A DNA stretch of 64,000 nucleotides from Eledone cirrhosa (Eukaryota; Mollusca; Cephalopoda; Octopoda; Eledonidae). The position numbers were made by a program, and so were the translations under genes. A model generated the notes under the pieces. The model made no database searches. It saw nothing but the letters and a program-made list of their open reading frames with translations, and had not been told where the DNA came from. Positions 23,901 to 36,900 of this stretch are shown piece by piece; positions within the stretch are counted from its first letter, which is position 1, and every line of letters begins with the position of its first letter. The stretch spans positions 25,316,374-25,380,373 of the forward strand of contig OZ024741.1 of NCBI GenBank assembly GCA_964016885.1. The letters run 5' to 3'.

Positions 23901-26900
23901 GGGTACTGTATAGATGTAGTAGGGGTACTGTATAGCTGTAGTAGTAGGGGTACCGTATAGCTGTAGTAGGCGTACTGTATAGCTATATTAGTAGGGGTAC
24001 TGTATAGCTGTAGTTGGGGTATTGTATAGCTGTAGTAAGGGTACGGTATAGCTGTAGTATGGTACTGTATAGCTGTAGTATGGGTACTGTATAGCTGTAG
24101 TAGGGGTACTGTATAGCTGTAGTAGGGGTACTGTATAGCTGTAGTAGGGGTACTGTATAGCTATAGTAGTAGGAGTACTGTATAGGTGAGGTAGGGGTAC
24201 TGTATAGCTGTAGTAGGCGTACTGTATGGCTATATCAGTGTGGGGTACTGTATAGCTGTAGTAGGGGTACTGTATAACTGTAGTATGGGTACTGTATAGC
24301 TGTAGTATGGGTACTGTATAGCTGTAGTAGGGGTACTGTATAGTTGTAGCATGGGTACTGTATAGCTGTAGTAGTAGGGGTACTGTATAGCTATAGTAGG
24401 GGTACTGTATAGCTGTAGTAGGGATACTGTATAGCTATAGTAGGGGGTACTGTATAGCTACATTAGTAGGGGTACTGTATAGCCGTAGTAGGGGGTACTG
24501 TATAGCTACATTAGTAGGGGTACTGTATAGCTGTAGTAAGGGTACTGTATAACTATAGTAGGGGTACTGTATAGCTGTAGTAGTAGGGGTACTGTATAGC
24601 TGTAGTAGTAGGGGTACTGTATAGCTGCAGTAGTAGGGATACTGTATAGCTGTAGTTGGGGTACTGTATAGCTGTAGTTGGGGTACTGTATAGCTATAGT
24701 AGGGGTACTGTATAGCTATATTAGTAGGGGTACTGTATAGCTGTAGTAGGGGTACTGTATAGCTGTAGTATGGGTACTGTATAGCTGGAGTAGGGGTACT
24801 GTATAGATGTAGTAGGGGTACTGTATAGCTGTAGCAGGGGTACTGTATAGCTATATTAGTAGGGGTACTGTATAGCTGTAGTAGGGGTATTGTATAGCTG
24901 TAGTAAGTGTACGGTATAGCTGTAGTATGGTACTGTATAGCTGTAGTATGGGTACTGTATAGCTGTAGTAGGGGTACTGTATAGCTGTAGTAGGGGTACT
25001 GTATAGCTGTAGTAGGGGTACTGTATAGCTGTAGTAGGGGTACTGTATAGCTATAGTAGTAGGGGTACTGTATAGCTGAGGTAGGGGTACTGTATAGCTG
25101 TAGTAGTAGGGGTACTGTATAGCGTAGTAGGGGTACTGTATAGCTGTATTAGTAGGGGTACTGTATAGCTGTATTAGTAGGGGTACTGTATAGCTGTAGT
25201 AGGGATACTGTATAGCTATAGTAGGGGGTACTGTATAGCTATATTAGTAGGGGTACTGTATAGCTGTAGTAGTAAGGGTACTGTATAGCTGTAGTAGGAG
25301 TACTGTATAGCTATAGTAGGGGTACTGTATAGCTGTAGTAGTAGGGGTACTGTATAGCGTAGTAGGGGTACTGTATAGCTGTAGCAGGGGTACTGTATAG
25401 CTATATTAGTGTGGGGTACTGTATAGCTGTAGTAGTGGTACTGTATAGCTGTAGTAGGGGTACTGTATAACTGCAGTATGGGTACTGTGTAGCTGTAGTA
25501 TGGGTACTGTATAGCTGTAGTAGGGGTACTCTATAGCTGTAGCAGGGGCACTGTATAGCTGTAGTATGGGTACTGTATAGCTGTAGTTGGGGTATTTCAT
25601 AGCTGTAGTAGGGGGTACTGTATAGTTACATTAGTAGGGGTACTGTATAGCTGTAGTAAGGGTACTGTATAACTATAGTAGGGGTACTGTATAGCTGTAG
25701 TAGTAGAGGTACTGTATAGCTGTAGTAGTAGGGGTACTGTATAGCTGTAGTAGTAGGGGTACTGTATAGCTGCAGTAGTAGGGGTACTGTATAGCTGTAG
25801 TTGGGGTACGGTATAGCTATAGTAGGGGTACTGTATAGCTATATTAGTAGGGGTACTGTATAGCTGTAGTAGGGGTACTGTATAGCTGTAGTATGGGTAC
25901 TGTATAGCTGTAGTAGGGGTACTGTATAGATGTAGTAGGGGTATTGTATAGCTGTAGTAGCAGGGGTACTGTATAGCTGTAGTAGGGGTACTGTATAGCT
26001 ATATTAGTAGGGCTACTGTATAGCTGTAGTAGGGGGTACTGTATAGCTGTAGTATGGGTACTGTATAGCTGGAGTAGGGGTACTGTATAGATGTAGTAGG
26101 GGTACTGTATAGCTGTAGTAGTAGGGGTACCGTATAGCTGTAGTAGGCGTACTGTATAGCTATATTAGTAGGGGTACTGTATAGCTGTAGTTGGGGTATT
26201 GTATAGCTGTAGTAAGGGTACGGTATAGCTGTAGTATGGTACTGTATAGCTGTAGTATGGGTACTGTATAGCTGTAGTAGGGGTACTGTATAGCTGTAGT
26301 AGGGGTACTGTATAGCTGTAGTAGGGGTACTGTATAGCTATAGTAGTAGGGGTACTGTATAGCTGAGGTAGGGGTACGATATAGCTGTAGTAGTAGGGGC
26401 ACTGTATAGCTGTAGTAGTAGGGGTACTGTATAGCGTAGTAGTGGTACTGTATAGCTGTATTAGTAGGGGGTACTGTATCGCTGTAGTAGGGATACTGTA
26501 TAGCTATAGTAGGGGGTACTGTATAGCTATATTAGTAGGGGTACTGTATAGCTGTAGTAGTAAGGGTACTGTATAGCTTTAATAGGGGTACTGTATAGCT
26601 ATAGTAGGGGTACTGTATAGCTGTAGTAGTAGGGGTACTGTATAGCGTAGTAGGGGTACTGTATAACTGTAGTAGGGGTACTGTATAGCTGTAGCAGGGG
26701 TACTGTATAGCTATATTAGTGTGGGGTACTGTATAGGTGTAGTAGTGGTACGGTATAGCTATATTAGTGTGGGGTACTGTATAGCTGTAGTAGGGGTACT
26801 GTATCGCTATAGTAGTAGGGGTACTGTATAGCTGAGGTAGGGGTACTATATAGCTGTAGTAATAGGGGTATTGTATAGCTGTAGTAGTAGGGGTACTGTA

Positions 26901-27905
26901 TAGCTGTAGTAGTAGGAGTACTGTATAGCTGTAGTAGGGGTACGGTATAGCTGTAGTAGAAGGGGTACTGTATAGCTGTAGTAGGAGTACTGTATAGCTG
27001 TAGTATAAGGGGTACTGTATAGCTGTAGTAGGCGTACTGTACGGCTATATCAGTGTGGGGTACTGTATAGCTGTAGTATGGGTACTGTATAACTGTAGTA
27101 TGGGTACTGTATAGCTGTAGTATGGGTACTGTATAGCTGTAGTAGGGGTACTGTATAGTTGTAGCATGGGTACTGTATAGCTGTAGTAGTAGGGGTACTG
27201 TATAGCTATAGTAGGGGTACTGTATAGCTATAGTAGGGGTACTGTATAGCTGTAGTAGGGATACTGTATAGCTATAGTAGGGGGTACTGTATAGCTACAT
27301 TAGTAGGGGTACTGTATAGCCGTAGTAGGGGGTACTGTATAGCTACATTAGTAGGGGTACTGTATAGCTGTAGTAAGGGTACTGTATAACTATAGTAGGG
27401 GTACTGTATAGCTGTAGTAGTAGGGGTACTGTATAGCTGTAGTAGTAGGGGTACTGTATAGCTGTAGTAGTAGGGGTACTGTATAGCTGTAGTTGGGGTA
27501 CTGTATAGCTGTAGTTGGGGTACTGTATAGCTATAGTAGGGGTACTGTATAGCTATATTAGTAGGGGTACTGTATAGCTGTAGTAGGGGTACTGTATAGC
27601 TGTAGCATGGGTACTGTAAAGCTGTAGTTGGGGTATTGTATAGCTGAGGTAGGGGTACTGTATAGCTGTAGTAGTAGGGGTACTGTATAGCTGAAGTAGG
27701 GGTACTGTATAGCTGTAGTAGTAGGGCTACTGTATAGCTGTAGTAGAGGTACTGTATAGCTGTAGTAGGGGTACTGTATAGCTGTAGTAGTAGGGCTACT
27801 GTATAGCTGTAGTAGAGGTACTGTATAGCTGTAGTAGTAGGGGTACTGTATAGCTGTAGTAGGGGTAGTGTATAGCTATATTAGTAGGGGTACTGTATAG
27901 CTGTA
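20981..27905. repeat. Satellite A higher-order repeat, copy 2 (~6.9 kb)
   Basis: This is the second member of the tandem pair described at 14070-20980. The offset returns to 6,911 bp near 27.22 kb, where this copy has one extra unit. The end is placed where the order departs with GTATCAGGGG at about 27,925. Confidence 0.85.
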
Positions 27906-29369
27906 GTAGGGGTACTGTATAGCTGTATCAGGGGTACTGTATAGCTGTAGTAGTAGGGGTACTGTATAGCTGTAGTAGTAGGGGTACTGTATAGCTGTAG
28001 TAGGGGTACTGTATAGCTATATTAGTAGGGGTACTGTATAGCTGTAGTTGGGGTATTGTATAGCTGTAGTAAGGGTACGGTATAGCTGTAGTATGGGTAC
28101 TCTATAGCTGTAGGTGGGGTATTGTATAGCTGTAGTAGGGGCACTGTATAGCTGTAGTAGTAGGGATAGTGTATAGCTGTAGTATAAGGGGTACTGTATA
28201 GCTGTAGTAGGGGTACTGTATAGCTGGAGTAGGGGTACTGTATAGCTGTAGTAGTAGGGCTACTGTAAAGCTGTAGTAGGGGTACTGTATAGCTGTAGTA
28301 GTAGGGCTACTGTATAGCTGTAGTTGAGGTACTGTATAGCTGTAGTAGGGGTACTGTATAGCTGTAGTAGGGGTACTGTATAGCTATATTAGTGTGGGGT
28401 ACTGTATAGCTGTAGTAGTAGGGGTACTGTATAGCTGTAGTAGCAGGGGTACTGTATAGCTGTAGTAGGGGTAGTGTATAGCTATATTAGTAGGGGTACT
28501 GTATAGCTGTAGTAGGGGTACTGTTTAGCTGTAGTATGGGTACTGTATAGCTGTAGTAGGGGTACTGTATAGCTGTAGTAGGGGTACTGTATAGCTGGAG
28601 TAGGGGTACTGTATAGATGTAGTAGGGGTACTGTATAGCTGTAGTAGTAGGGGTACTGTATAGCTGTAGTAGGGGTACTGTATAGCTATATTAGTAGGGG
28701 TACTGTATAGCTGTTGTTGGGGTATTGTATAGCTGTAGTTGGGGTACTGTATAGCTGTAGTATGGGTACTGTATAGCTGTAGGTGGGGTATTGTATAGCT
28801 ATAGTAGGGGTACTGTATAGCTGTAGTAGGGGTACTGTATAGCTGTAGTAGTGGTACTGTATAGCTATAGTAGTAGGGGTACTGTATAGTTGAGGTAGGG
28901 GTACTATATAGCTGTAGTAGTAGGGGTACTGTATAGCTGTAGTAGTAGGGGTACTGTATAGCTGTAGTAGTAGGGGTACTGTATAGCTGTAGTAGGGGTA
29001 CGGTAGAGCTATATTAGTAGGAGCACTGTATAGCTGTAGTAGTAGGGGTAGTGTATAGCTGTAGTATGGGTACTGTATAGCTGTAGTATAAGGGGTACTG
29101 TATAGCTATATTAGTGTGGGGTACTGTATAGCTGTAGTAGGGGTACTGTATAGTTGTAGCATGGGTACTGTATAGCTGTAGTAGTAGGGGTACTGTATAG
29201 CTATAGTAGGGGTACTGTATAGCTGTAGTAGGGATACTGTATAGCTATAGTAGGGGGTACTGTATAGCTATATTAGTAGGGGTACTGTATAGCTGTAGTA
29301 GTAGGGGTACTGTATAGCTGTAGTAGTAGGTATACTGTATAGCTGTAGTAGTAGGGGTACTGTATATCT

Positions 29370-29533
29370 GATAGGTTCTATTTTGAAGTGCTAGCAGAGA
29401 AACTTCATGGATGAGTAATTTCTAATGGGTAAAAGAAATAGATTTTGCTCAAGAAAATTGTGCAAATAGCAAAATCTGAAGAAGTATAACTCCCACATTG
29501 GCAAGAAGATACTATAGACAAACATACACTTAC
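29370..29533. other. Short unique intron segment between satellite A and exon 29534-29596
   Basis: These 164 bp hold the 5' splice donor of the small exon (GTAAGT at 29528-29533 on the minus strand) and otherwise unique AT-rich sequence. Satellite A begins directly beyond. Confidence 0.7.
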
Positions 29534-29596
29534 CTTACAGAATGGATGGCAGCCATCAGCAAGTTCTTTTAAAATCTCTGTTGAATCTCCAAGGTG
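29534..29596 (-). CDS. NDUFS1: NDUFS1 micro-size internal exon (63 bp)
   Basis: This exon has 21 codons and is phase 0 at both ends. It gives HLGDSTEILKELADGCHPFC plus a final lysine. It corresponds to the animal NDUFS1 segment DHLGD ... ILQ-IA-G-HPF that precedes the AKKPMVVLG region. The acceptor above 29596 reads TTTTTAG. The donor below 29534 is GTAAGT. It is isolated between a 24.6 kb intron (satellite A) and an 11.4 kb intron (satellite B). Because its length is a multiple of three, skipping it would delete 21 residues without a frameshift. It was identified by continuity with the neighbouring exons and would be missed by length-based gene finding. Confidence 0.93.
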
Positions 29597-29647
29597 CTAA
29601 AAATATTAAAAGAAAATAGTTTCAGAAATATCTTTTAATTGAAAACA

Positions 29648-29845
29648 GAGAAATAATAATAATTGTTTCTAATTTAGGCACAAGGCCAGCAATTACCCAG
29701 TGTATTACTGGTACTTTATTTTATCGACCCCGTAAGGATGAAAGGCAAAGTCAACCTCGGCGGGATTTGAACTCAGATCGTAAAGGGACGTAACTATGCT
29801 GGAAAGCATGGCGTCCGGCCCTCTACCGATACTGCCAATCCACCG
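29648..29845 (-). mobile_element. Cephalopod tRNA-derived SINE
   Basis: On the minus strand the 5' end is a tRNA-like head starting near GGTGGATTGGCAGTATCGG. An A-box-like TATCGGTAGAGG lies at about 29820-29832 and a B box GAGTTCAAATC at 29764-29774. A body follows with GGGGTCGATAAAATAAAGTA and an ATT-rich tail (about 29650-29660). The order matches a SINE family that is very common in octopus genomes. It is inserted next to, and possibly over the start of, the LINE relic at 29880-30730. Confidence 0.85.
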
Positions 29846-29879
29846 AATAATGGTTTTCTAACGAGGACAGAGGAGCACA

Positions 29880-30730
29880 AGACAAGTGCTAGTGAGTAGG
29901 AAAGAAGATAAGATTCTGATCCCTTCAGGGAAGTGGCCCTGTTCCATATGGAGAAAAGAGTAGGCATACTGTGTACACAATGTAAATCTTGGGTACACAA
30001 GAAATGTAGTGGGATAATGAGTATACTAAGGGTCAACCTGTCCTACTCATGCTAGCATGGAAGATGGATGTTAAACGATGATGACTAACAGGAAAGGAAG
30101 TCTTTGTATGTAGAAGATGGATAGGAGAAATTAAAGAAAAGAGTGTCAGTGATATAAACTTCTTTAAGTCACAGGAATGGTCCATAGAAGTGGATGATAG
30201 CTTCTGCTATCTAGTTGACTTAATAAGCAATGGAGGAGAGTGCTCTGAGAACATAACTAGAATAAGGATAGGATGGAAGGAGTTTAGAGAGCTGCTCTCA
30301 CTGTTGACAACAAAAGGTTTCTCCCTGTAGACAAAAGGATGTCTGTATGATGCTTGTTTGCAAAGTGAGATGCTGCATGATAGTCAAATGTGATAGAAGA
30401 CATGTGTAAACTGGAGAGAAATGAAGTAGCCATACTCCGTTAAATGGGCAATGTAAATGTGAGAGAATGGCAGAGCTTGGAGGAACTGAAGGAGAAGCTG
30501 AGTTTAAGAGGAATCCAAGGTTGGTACAGACATGTGATGCTCATGGATGATGATTGATGGGTAAAGAGGTGCCAGGAAATGCCAGTGGAAGGAAGTTGCA
30601 GTAGAGGTAGATCAAGAAAGGCCTGTGCAGAGGAGAACTGATCTTAAATCGCTGAGAGTCACAATGGAGATGACAAAGAAAAGCGGCAAGTGAAGAAATT
30701 TCGAGTGATGAAGATATCTTTATATGCAAC
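29880..30730 (+). mobile_element. Decayed LINE copy (RT C-terminal part), antisense to NDUFS1
   Basis: With several frame changes the plus strand gives a PSGKWPCSIWRK-like stretch, then CTQCKSWVHKKCSG. An interruption at 30030-30083 follows, then CRRW and a segment like SNGGECSENITRIRIGWKEF. Further on is KGCLYDACL and a C-terminal VEGSCSRGRSRK motif. This is the same order as the intact-looking copy at 1290-3718, but from a diverged subfamily that also left fragments at 42825-43305 and 43739-44040. Many stops show that it is old. The 30731-30900 stretch that follows shows nothing recognisable and leads into satellite B. Confidence 0.75.
30030..30083 (+). mobile_element. 54 bp solo tail insertion with ACTAA duplication
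   Basis: A short piece containing CATGCTAGCATGGAAGATGG and then ATGTTAAACGATGATG interrupts the LINE relic exactly within its Cys/His cluster. ACTAA occurs on both sides (30025-30029 and 30084-30088), as expected for a target-site duplication. The piece equals the last part of the LINE 3' UTR or SINE tail seen elsewhere in this window. Confidence 0.65.
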
Positions 30731-30900
30731 ATGGTGTCAGTGCAGTGTGAACATTATTCAGTGTTGGTGAAGTATTTCGTTAACTTACTGATGGCTGAGT
30801 AGTTAATAAGTGATAATTAAAGTCTATTTAATTTGTATCACTTTCCAATGAAATTATCATCTGGTTCATGTTGTGTAGGAAGGAGGAATGTACTGCTGCT

Positions 30901-33900
30901 GATGTGGTGATGGTGAGAGATGATGATAGCGATGACTGATGATGATGGTGATGACAATGAGAATGATAGTGATGACTGATGGTGATGACAATGAGAATGA
31001 TAGCGATGATGGTGATGGTGATGACAATGAGAATGATAGCGATGACTGATGGTGATGACAATGAGAATGATGATGATGGTGATGGTGATGACAATGAGAA
31101 TGATAGCGATGACTGATGGTGATGACAATGAGAATGATAGCGATGATGATGGTGATGGTGATGACAATGAGAATGATAGCGATGACTGATGGTGATGACA
31201 ATGAGAATGATAGCGATGACTGATGATGATGGTGATGACAATGAGAATGATAGCGATGATGATGGTGATGACAATGAGAATGATAGTGATGACTGATGAT
31301 GATGGTGATGACAATGAGAATGATAGCGATGACTGATGATGATGGTGATGACAATGAGAATGATAGCGATGACTGATGATGGTGATGACAATGAGAATGA
31401 TAACGATGATGATGGTGATGACAATAAGAATGATAGCGATCATGATGGTGATGACAATGGGAATGATAGCGATGACTGATGATGATGGTGATGACAATGA
31501 GAATGATAGCGATGATGATGATGATGGTGATGACAATGAGAATGATAGCAATGATGATGGTGATGACAATAAGAATGATAGCGATGATGATGGTGATGAC
31601 AATGGGAATGATAGCGATGATGATGGTGATGACAATGAGAATGATAGCGATGACTGATGATGATGGTGATGACAATGAGAATGATAGCGATGATGATGAT
31701 GACAATGAGAATGATAGCGATGACTGATGGTGATGACAATGAGAATGATAGCAATGACTGATGATGATGGTGATGACAATGAGAATGATAGCGATGACTG
31801 ATGATGATGGTGATGACAATGAGAATGATAGCGATGATGATGATGACAATGAGAATGATAGCGATGACTGATGGTGATGACAATGAGAATGATAGTGATG
31901 ACTGATGATGATGGTGATGACAATGAGAATGATAGCGATGACTGATGATGATGGTGATGACAATGAGAATGATAGCGATGACTGATGATGATGGTGATGA
32001 CAATGAGAATGAAAGCGATGACTGATGGTGATGACAATGAGAATGATAGCAATGACTGATGGTGATGACAATGAGAATGATAGTGATGACTGATGATGAT
32101 GGTGATGACAATGAGAATGATAGCGATGACTGATGATGATGGTGATGACAATGAGAATGATAGCGATGATGATGGTGATGGTGATGACAATGAGAATGAT
32201 AGTGATGACTGATGATGATGGTGATGACAATGAGAATGATAGCGATGACTGATGATGATGGTGATGACAATGAGAATGATAGCGATAACTGATGATGATG
32301 GTGATGACAATGAGAATGATAGCGATGATGATGGTGATGACAATGAGAATGATAGTGATGACTGATGATGATGGTGATGACAATGAGAATGATAGCTATG
32401 ACTGATGATGATGACAATGAGAATGATAGCGATGATGATGGTGATGGTGATGACAATGAGAATGATAGCGATGACTGATGATGATGGTGATGACAATGAG
32501 AATGATAGCGATGATGATGGTGATGACAATAAGAATGATAGCGATGATGATGGTGATGACAATGAGAATGATAGCGATGATGATGATGACAATGAGAATG
32601 ATAGCGATGACTGTTGGTGATGACAATGAGAATGATAGCGATGATGATGGTGATGACAATAAGAATGATAGCGATGATGATGGTGATGACAATGAGAATG
32701 ATAGCGATGATGATGGTGATGACAATGAGAATGATAGCGATGACTGATGACAATGAGAATGATAGCGATGACTGATGGTGATGACAATGAGAATGATGGT
32801 GATGACATGAGAATGATAGCGATGACTGATGATGATGGTGATGACAATGAGAATGATAGCGATGACTGATGGTGATGACAATGAGAATGATAGCGATGAT
32901 GATGGTGATGACAATGAGAATGATAGTGATGACTGATGATGATGGTGATGACAATGAGAATGATAACGATGACTGATGATGATGGTGATGACAATGAAAA
33001 TGATAGTGATGACTGATGATGATGGTGATGACAATGAGAATGATAACGATGACTGATGATGATGGTGATGACAATGAGAATGATAGCGATGACTGATGAT
33101 GATGGTGATGACAATGAGAATGATAGTGATGACTGATGATGATGACAATGAGAATGATAGCGATGACTGATGATGATGGTGATGACAATGAGAATGATAG
33201 CGATGACTGATGATGATAACAATGAGAATGATAGCGATGACTGATGATGATGGTGGTGACAATGAGAATGATGACTGATGATGATGGTGATGACAATGAG
33301 AATGATAACGATGACTGATGATGATGGTGATGACAATGAAAATGATAGTGATGACTGATGATGATGACAATGAGAATGATAGCGATGACTGATGATTATG
33401 GTGATGACAATGAGAATGATAGTGATGACTGATGATGATGGTGATGACAATGAGAATGATAACGATGACTGATGATGATGGTGATGACAATGAAAATGAT
33501 AGTGATGACTGATGATGATGACAATGAGAATGATAGCGATGACTGATGATGATGGTGATGACAATGAGAATGATAGCGATGACTGATGATGATGACAATG
33601 AGAATGATAGCGATGACTGATGGTGATGACAATGAGAATGATAGCTATGACTGATGATGATGACAATGAGAATGATAGCGATGATGATGGTGATGGTGAT
33701 GACAATGAGAATGATAGCGATGACTGATGATGATGGTGATGACAATGAGAATGATAGCGATGATGATGGTGATGACAAAGAGAATGATAGCGATGACTGA
33801 TGACAATGAGAATGATAGCGATGACTGATGGCGATGACAATGAGAATGATAGCGATGACTGATGGTGATGACATGAGAATGATAGCGATGACTGATGATG

Positions 33901-36900
33901 ATGGTGATGACAATGAGAATGATAGCGATGACTGATGTTGATGACAATGAGAATGATAGCGATGATGATGGTGATGACAATAAGAATGATAGCGATGATG
34001 ATGGTGATGACAATGAGAATGATAGCGATGATGATGGTGATGACAATGAGAATGATAGCGATGATGATGGTGATGACAATGAGAATGATAGCGATGATGA
34101 TGGTGATGACAATGAGAATGATAGTGATGACTGATGATGATGGTGATGACAATGAGAATGATAACGATGACTGATGATGATGGTGATGACAATGAGAATG
34201 ATAGTGATGACTGATGATGATGACAATGAGAATGATAGCGATGATGATGGTGATGACAATGAGAATGATAGCGATGACTGATGATTATGGTGATGACAAT
34301 GAGAATGATAGCGATGACTGATGGTGATGACAATGAGAATGATAGCGATGACTGATGATGATGACAATGAGAATGATAGCGATGACTGATGGTGATGACA
34401 ATGAGAATGATAGCTATGACTGATGATGATGACAATGAGAATGATAGCGATGATGATGGTGATGACAATGAGAATGATAGCGATGACTGATGATGATGGT
34501 GATGACAATGAGAATGATAGCGATGATGATGGTGATGACAATAAGAATGATAGCGATGATGATGGTGATGACAATGAGAATGATAGCGATGACTGATGGT
34601 GATGACAATGAGAATGATAGCGATGATGATGGTGATGACAATAAGAATGATAGCGATGATGATGGTGATGACAATGAGAATGATAGCGATGATGATGGTG
34701 ATGACAATGAGAATGATAGCGATGACTGATGACAATGAGAATGATAGCGATGACTGATGGTGATGACAATGAGAATGATGGTGATGACATGAGAATGATA
34801 GCGATGACTGATGTTGATGGTGATGACAATGAGAATGATAGCGATGACTGATGATGATGACAATGAGAATGATAGCGATGACTGATGGTGATGACAATGA
34901 GAATGATAGCTATGACTGATGGTGATGACAATGAGAATGATAGCGATGATGATGGTGATGACAATGAGAATGATAGCGATGACTGATGGTGATGACAATG
35001 AGAATGATAGCGATGATGATGGTGATGACAATAAGAATGATAGCGATGATGATGGTGATGACAATAAGAATGATAGCGATGATGATGATGATGACAATGA
35101 GAATGATAGCGATGATGATGGTGATGACAATGAGAATGATAGCGATGACTGATGACAATGAGAATGATAGCGATGACTGATGGTGATGACAATGAGAATG
35201 ATGGTGATGACATGAGAATGATAGCGATGACTGATGTTGATGGTGATGACAATGAGAATGATAGCGATGACTGATGATGATGACAATGAGAATGATAGCG
35301 ATGACTGATGGTGATGACAATGAGAATGATAGCTATGACTGATGATGATGACAATGAGAATGATAGCGATGATGATGGTGATGACAATGAGAATGATAGC
35401 GATGACTGATGATGATGGTGATGACAATGAGAATGATAGCGATGATGATGGTGATGACAATAAGAATGATAGCGATGATGATGGTGATGACAATGAGAAT
35501 GATAGCGATGACTGATGGTGATGACAATGAGAATGATAGCGATGATGATGGTGATGACAATAAGAATGATAGCGATGATGATGGTGATGACAATGAGAAT
35601 GATAGCGATGATGATGGTGATGACAATGAGAATGATAGCGATGACTGATGACAATGAGAATGATAGCGATGACTGATGGTGATGACAATGAGAATGATGG
35701 TGATGACATGAGAATGATAGCGATGACTGATGTTGATGGTGATGACAATGAGAATGATAGCGATGACTGATGGTGATGACAATGAGAATGATAGCGATGA
35801 TGATGGTGATGACAATGAGAATGATAGTGATGACTGATGATGGTGATGACAATGAGAATGATAACGATGACTGATGATGATGACAATGAGAATGATAGTG
35901 ATGACTGATGATGATGACAATGAGAATGATAGCGATGATGATGGTGATGACAATGAGAATGATAGCGATGACTGATGATTATGGTGATGACAATGAGAAT
36001 GATAGCGATGACTGATGGTGATGACAATGAGAATGATAGTGATGACTGATGATGATGGTGATGACAATGAGAATGATAGCGATGACTGATGATGATGACA
36101 ATGAGAATGATAGCGATGACTGATGGTGATGACAATGAGAATGATAGCTATGACTGATGATGATGACAATGAGAATGATAGCGATGATGATGGTGATGGT
36201 GATGACAATGAGAATGATAGCGATGACTGATGCTGATGGTGATGACAATGAGAATGATAGCGATGATGATGGTGATGACAATAAGAATGATAGCGATGAT
36301 GATGGTGATGACAATGATAGCGATGATGATGGTGATGACAATGAGAATGATAGCGATGACTGATGGTGATGACAATGAGAATGATAGCGATGATGATGGT
36401 GATGACAATAAGAATGATAGCGATGATGATGGTGATGACAATGAGAATGATAGCGATGATGATGGTGATGACAATGAGAATGATAGCGATGACTGATGAC
36501 AATGAGAATGATAGCGATGACTGATGGTGATGACAATGAGAATGATAGCGATGACTGATGGTGATGACATGAGAATGATAGCGATGATGATGGTGATGAC
36601 AATGAGAATGATAGCGATGATGATGGTGATGACAATGAGAATGATAGTGATGACTGATGATGATGGTGATGACAATGAGAATGATAGTGATGACTGATGA
36701 TGATGACAATGAGAATGATAGTGATGACTGATGATGATGACAATGAGAATGATAGCGATGATGATGGTGATGACAATGAGAATGATAGCGATGACTGATG
36801 ATCATGGTGATGACAATGAGAATGATAGCGATGACTGATGGTGATGACAATGAGAATGATAGTGATGACTGATGATGATGGTGATGACAATGAGAATGAT

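Larger units (their letters stand above)
6072..29369. repeat. Satellite A: 22/25 bp tandem array, ~23.3 kb, about 1,000 units
   Basis: The unit core is GGGGTACTGTATAGCTGTAG, with a spacer of GTA triplets that gives mainly 22 or 25 bp units. Variants include GTAGCA, ATAGTA, GTAGTT, ATATTAGTA, ATATTAGTGTG and GGGATAC. The plus strand is G-rich and C-poor (8 G to 2 C per consensus unit). Every unit carries GTAC and AGCT. The array fills the NDUFS1 intron between exons 29534-29596 and 4812-4973 and stops 164 bp from the smaller exon. Open frames of 60-180 codons on the minus strand, with products such as SYTVPLLQLYS, are simply stop-free repeats and are not genes. The array has clear higher-order structure, listed separately. 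Confidence 0.98.

Noticed and set aside
7951..26402. Minus-strand ORFs of 60-180 codons with SYTVPLLQLYS-type repeats
   Set aside because: They are translations of the 22 bp satellite A unit, which is not a multiple of three, so the same peptide cycle appears in every frame.
6072..29369. G-quadruplex potential from the GGGG run in satellite A
   Set aside because: Runs of four G are spaced by about 18 bases, beyond canonical loop lengths, and only one run occurs per unit.
6072..29369. Interstitial telomere-like repeat (TAGGGG)
   Set aside because: The motif is part of a 22 bp unit and is never tandem by itself. It does not match TTAGGG arrays.
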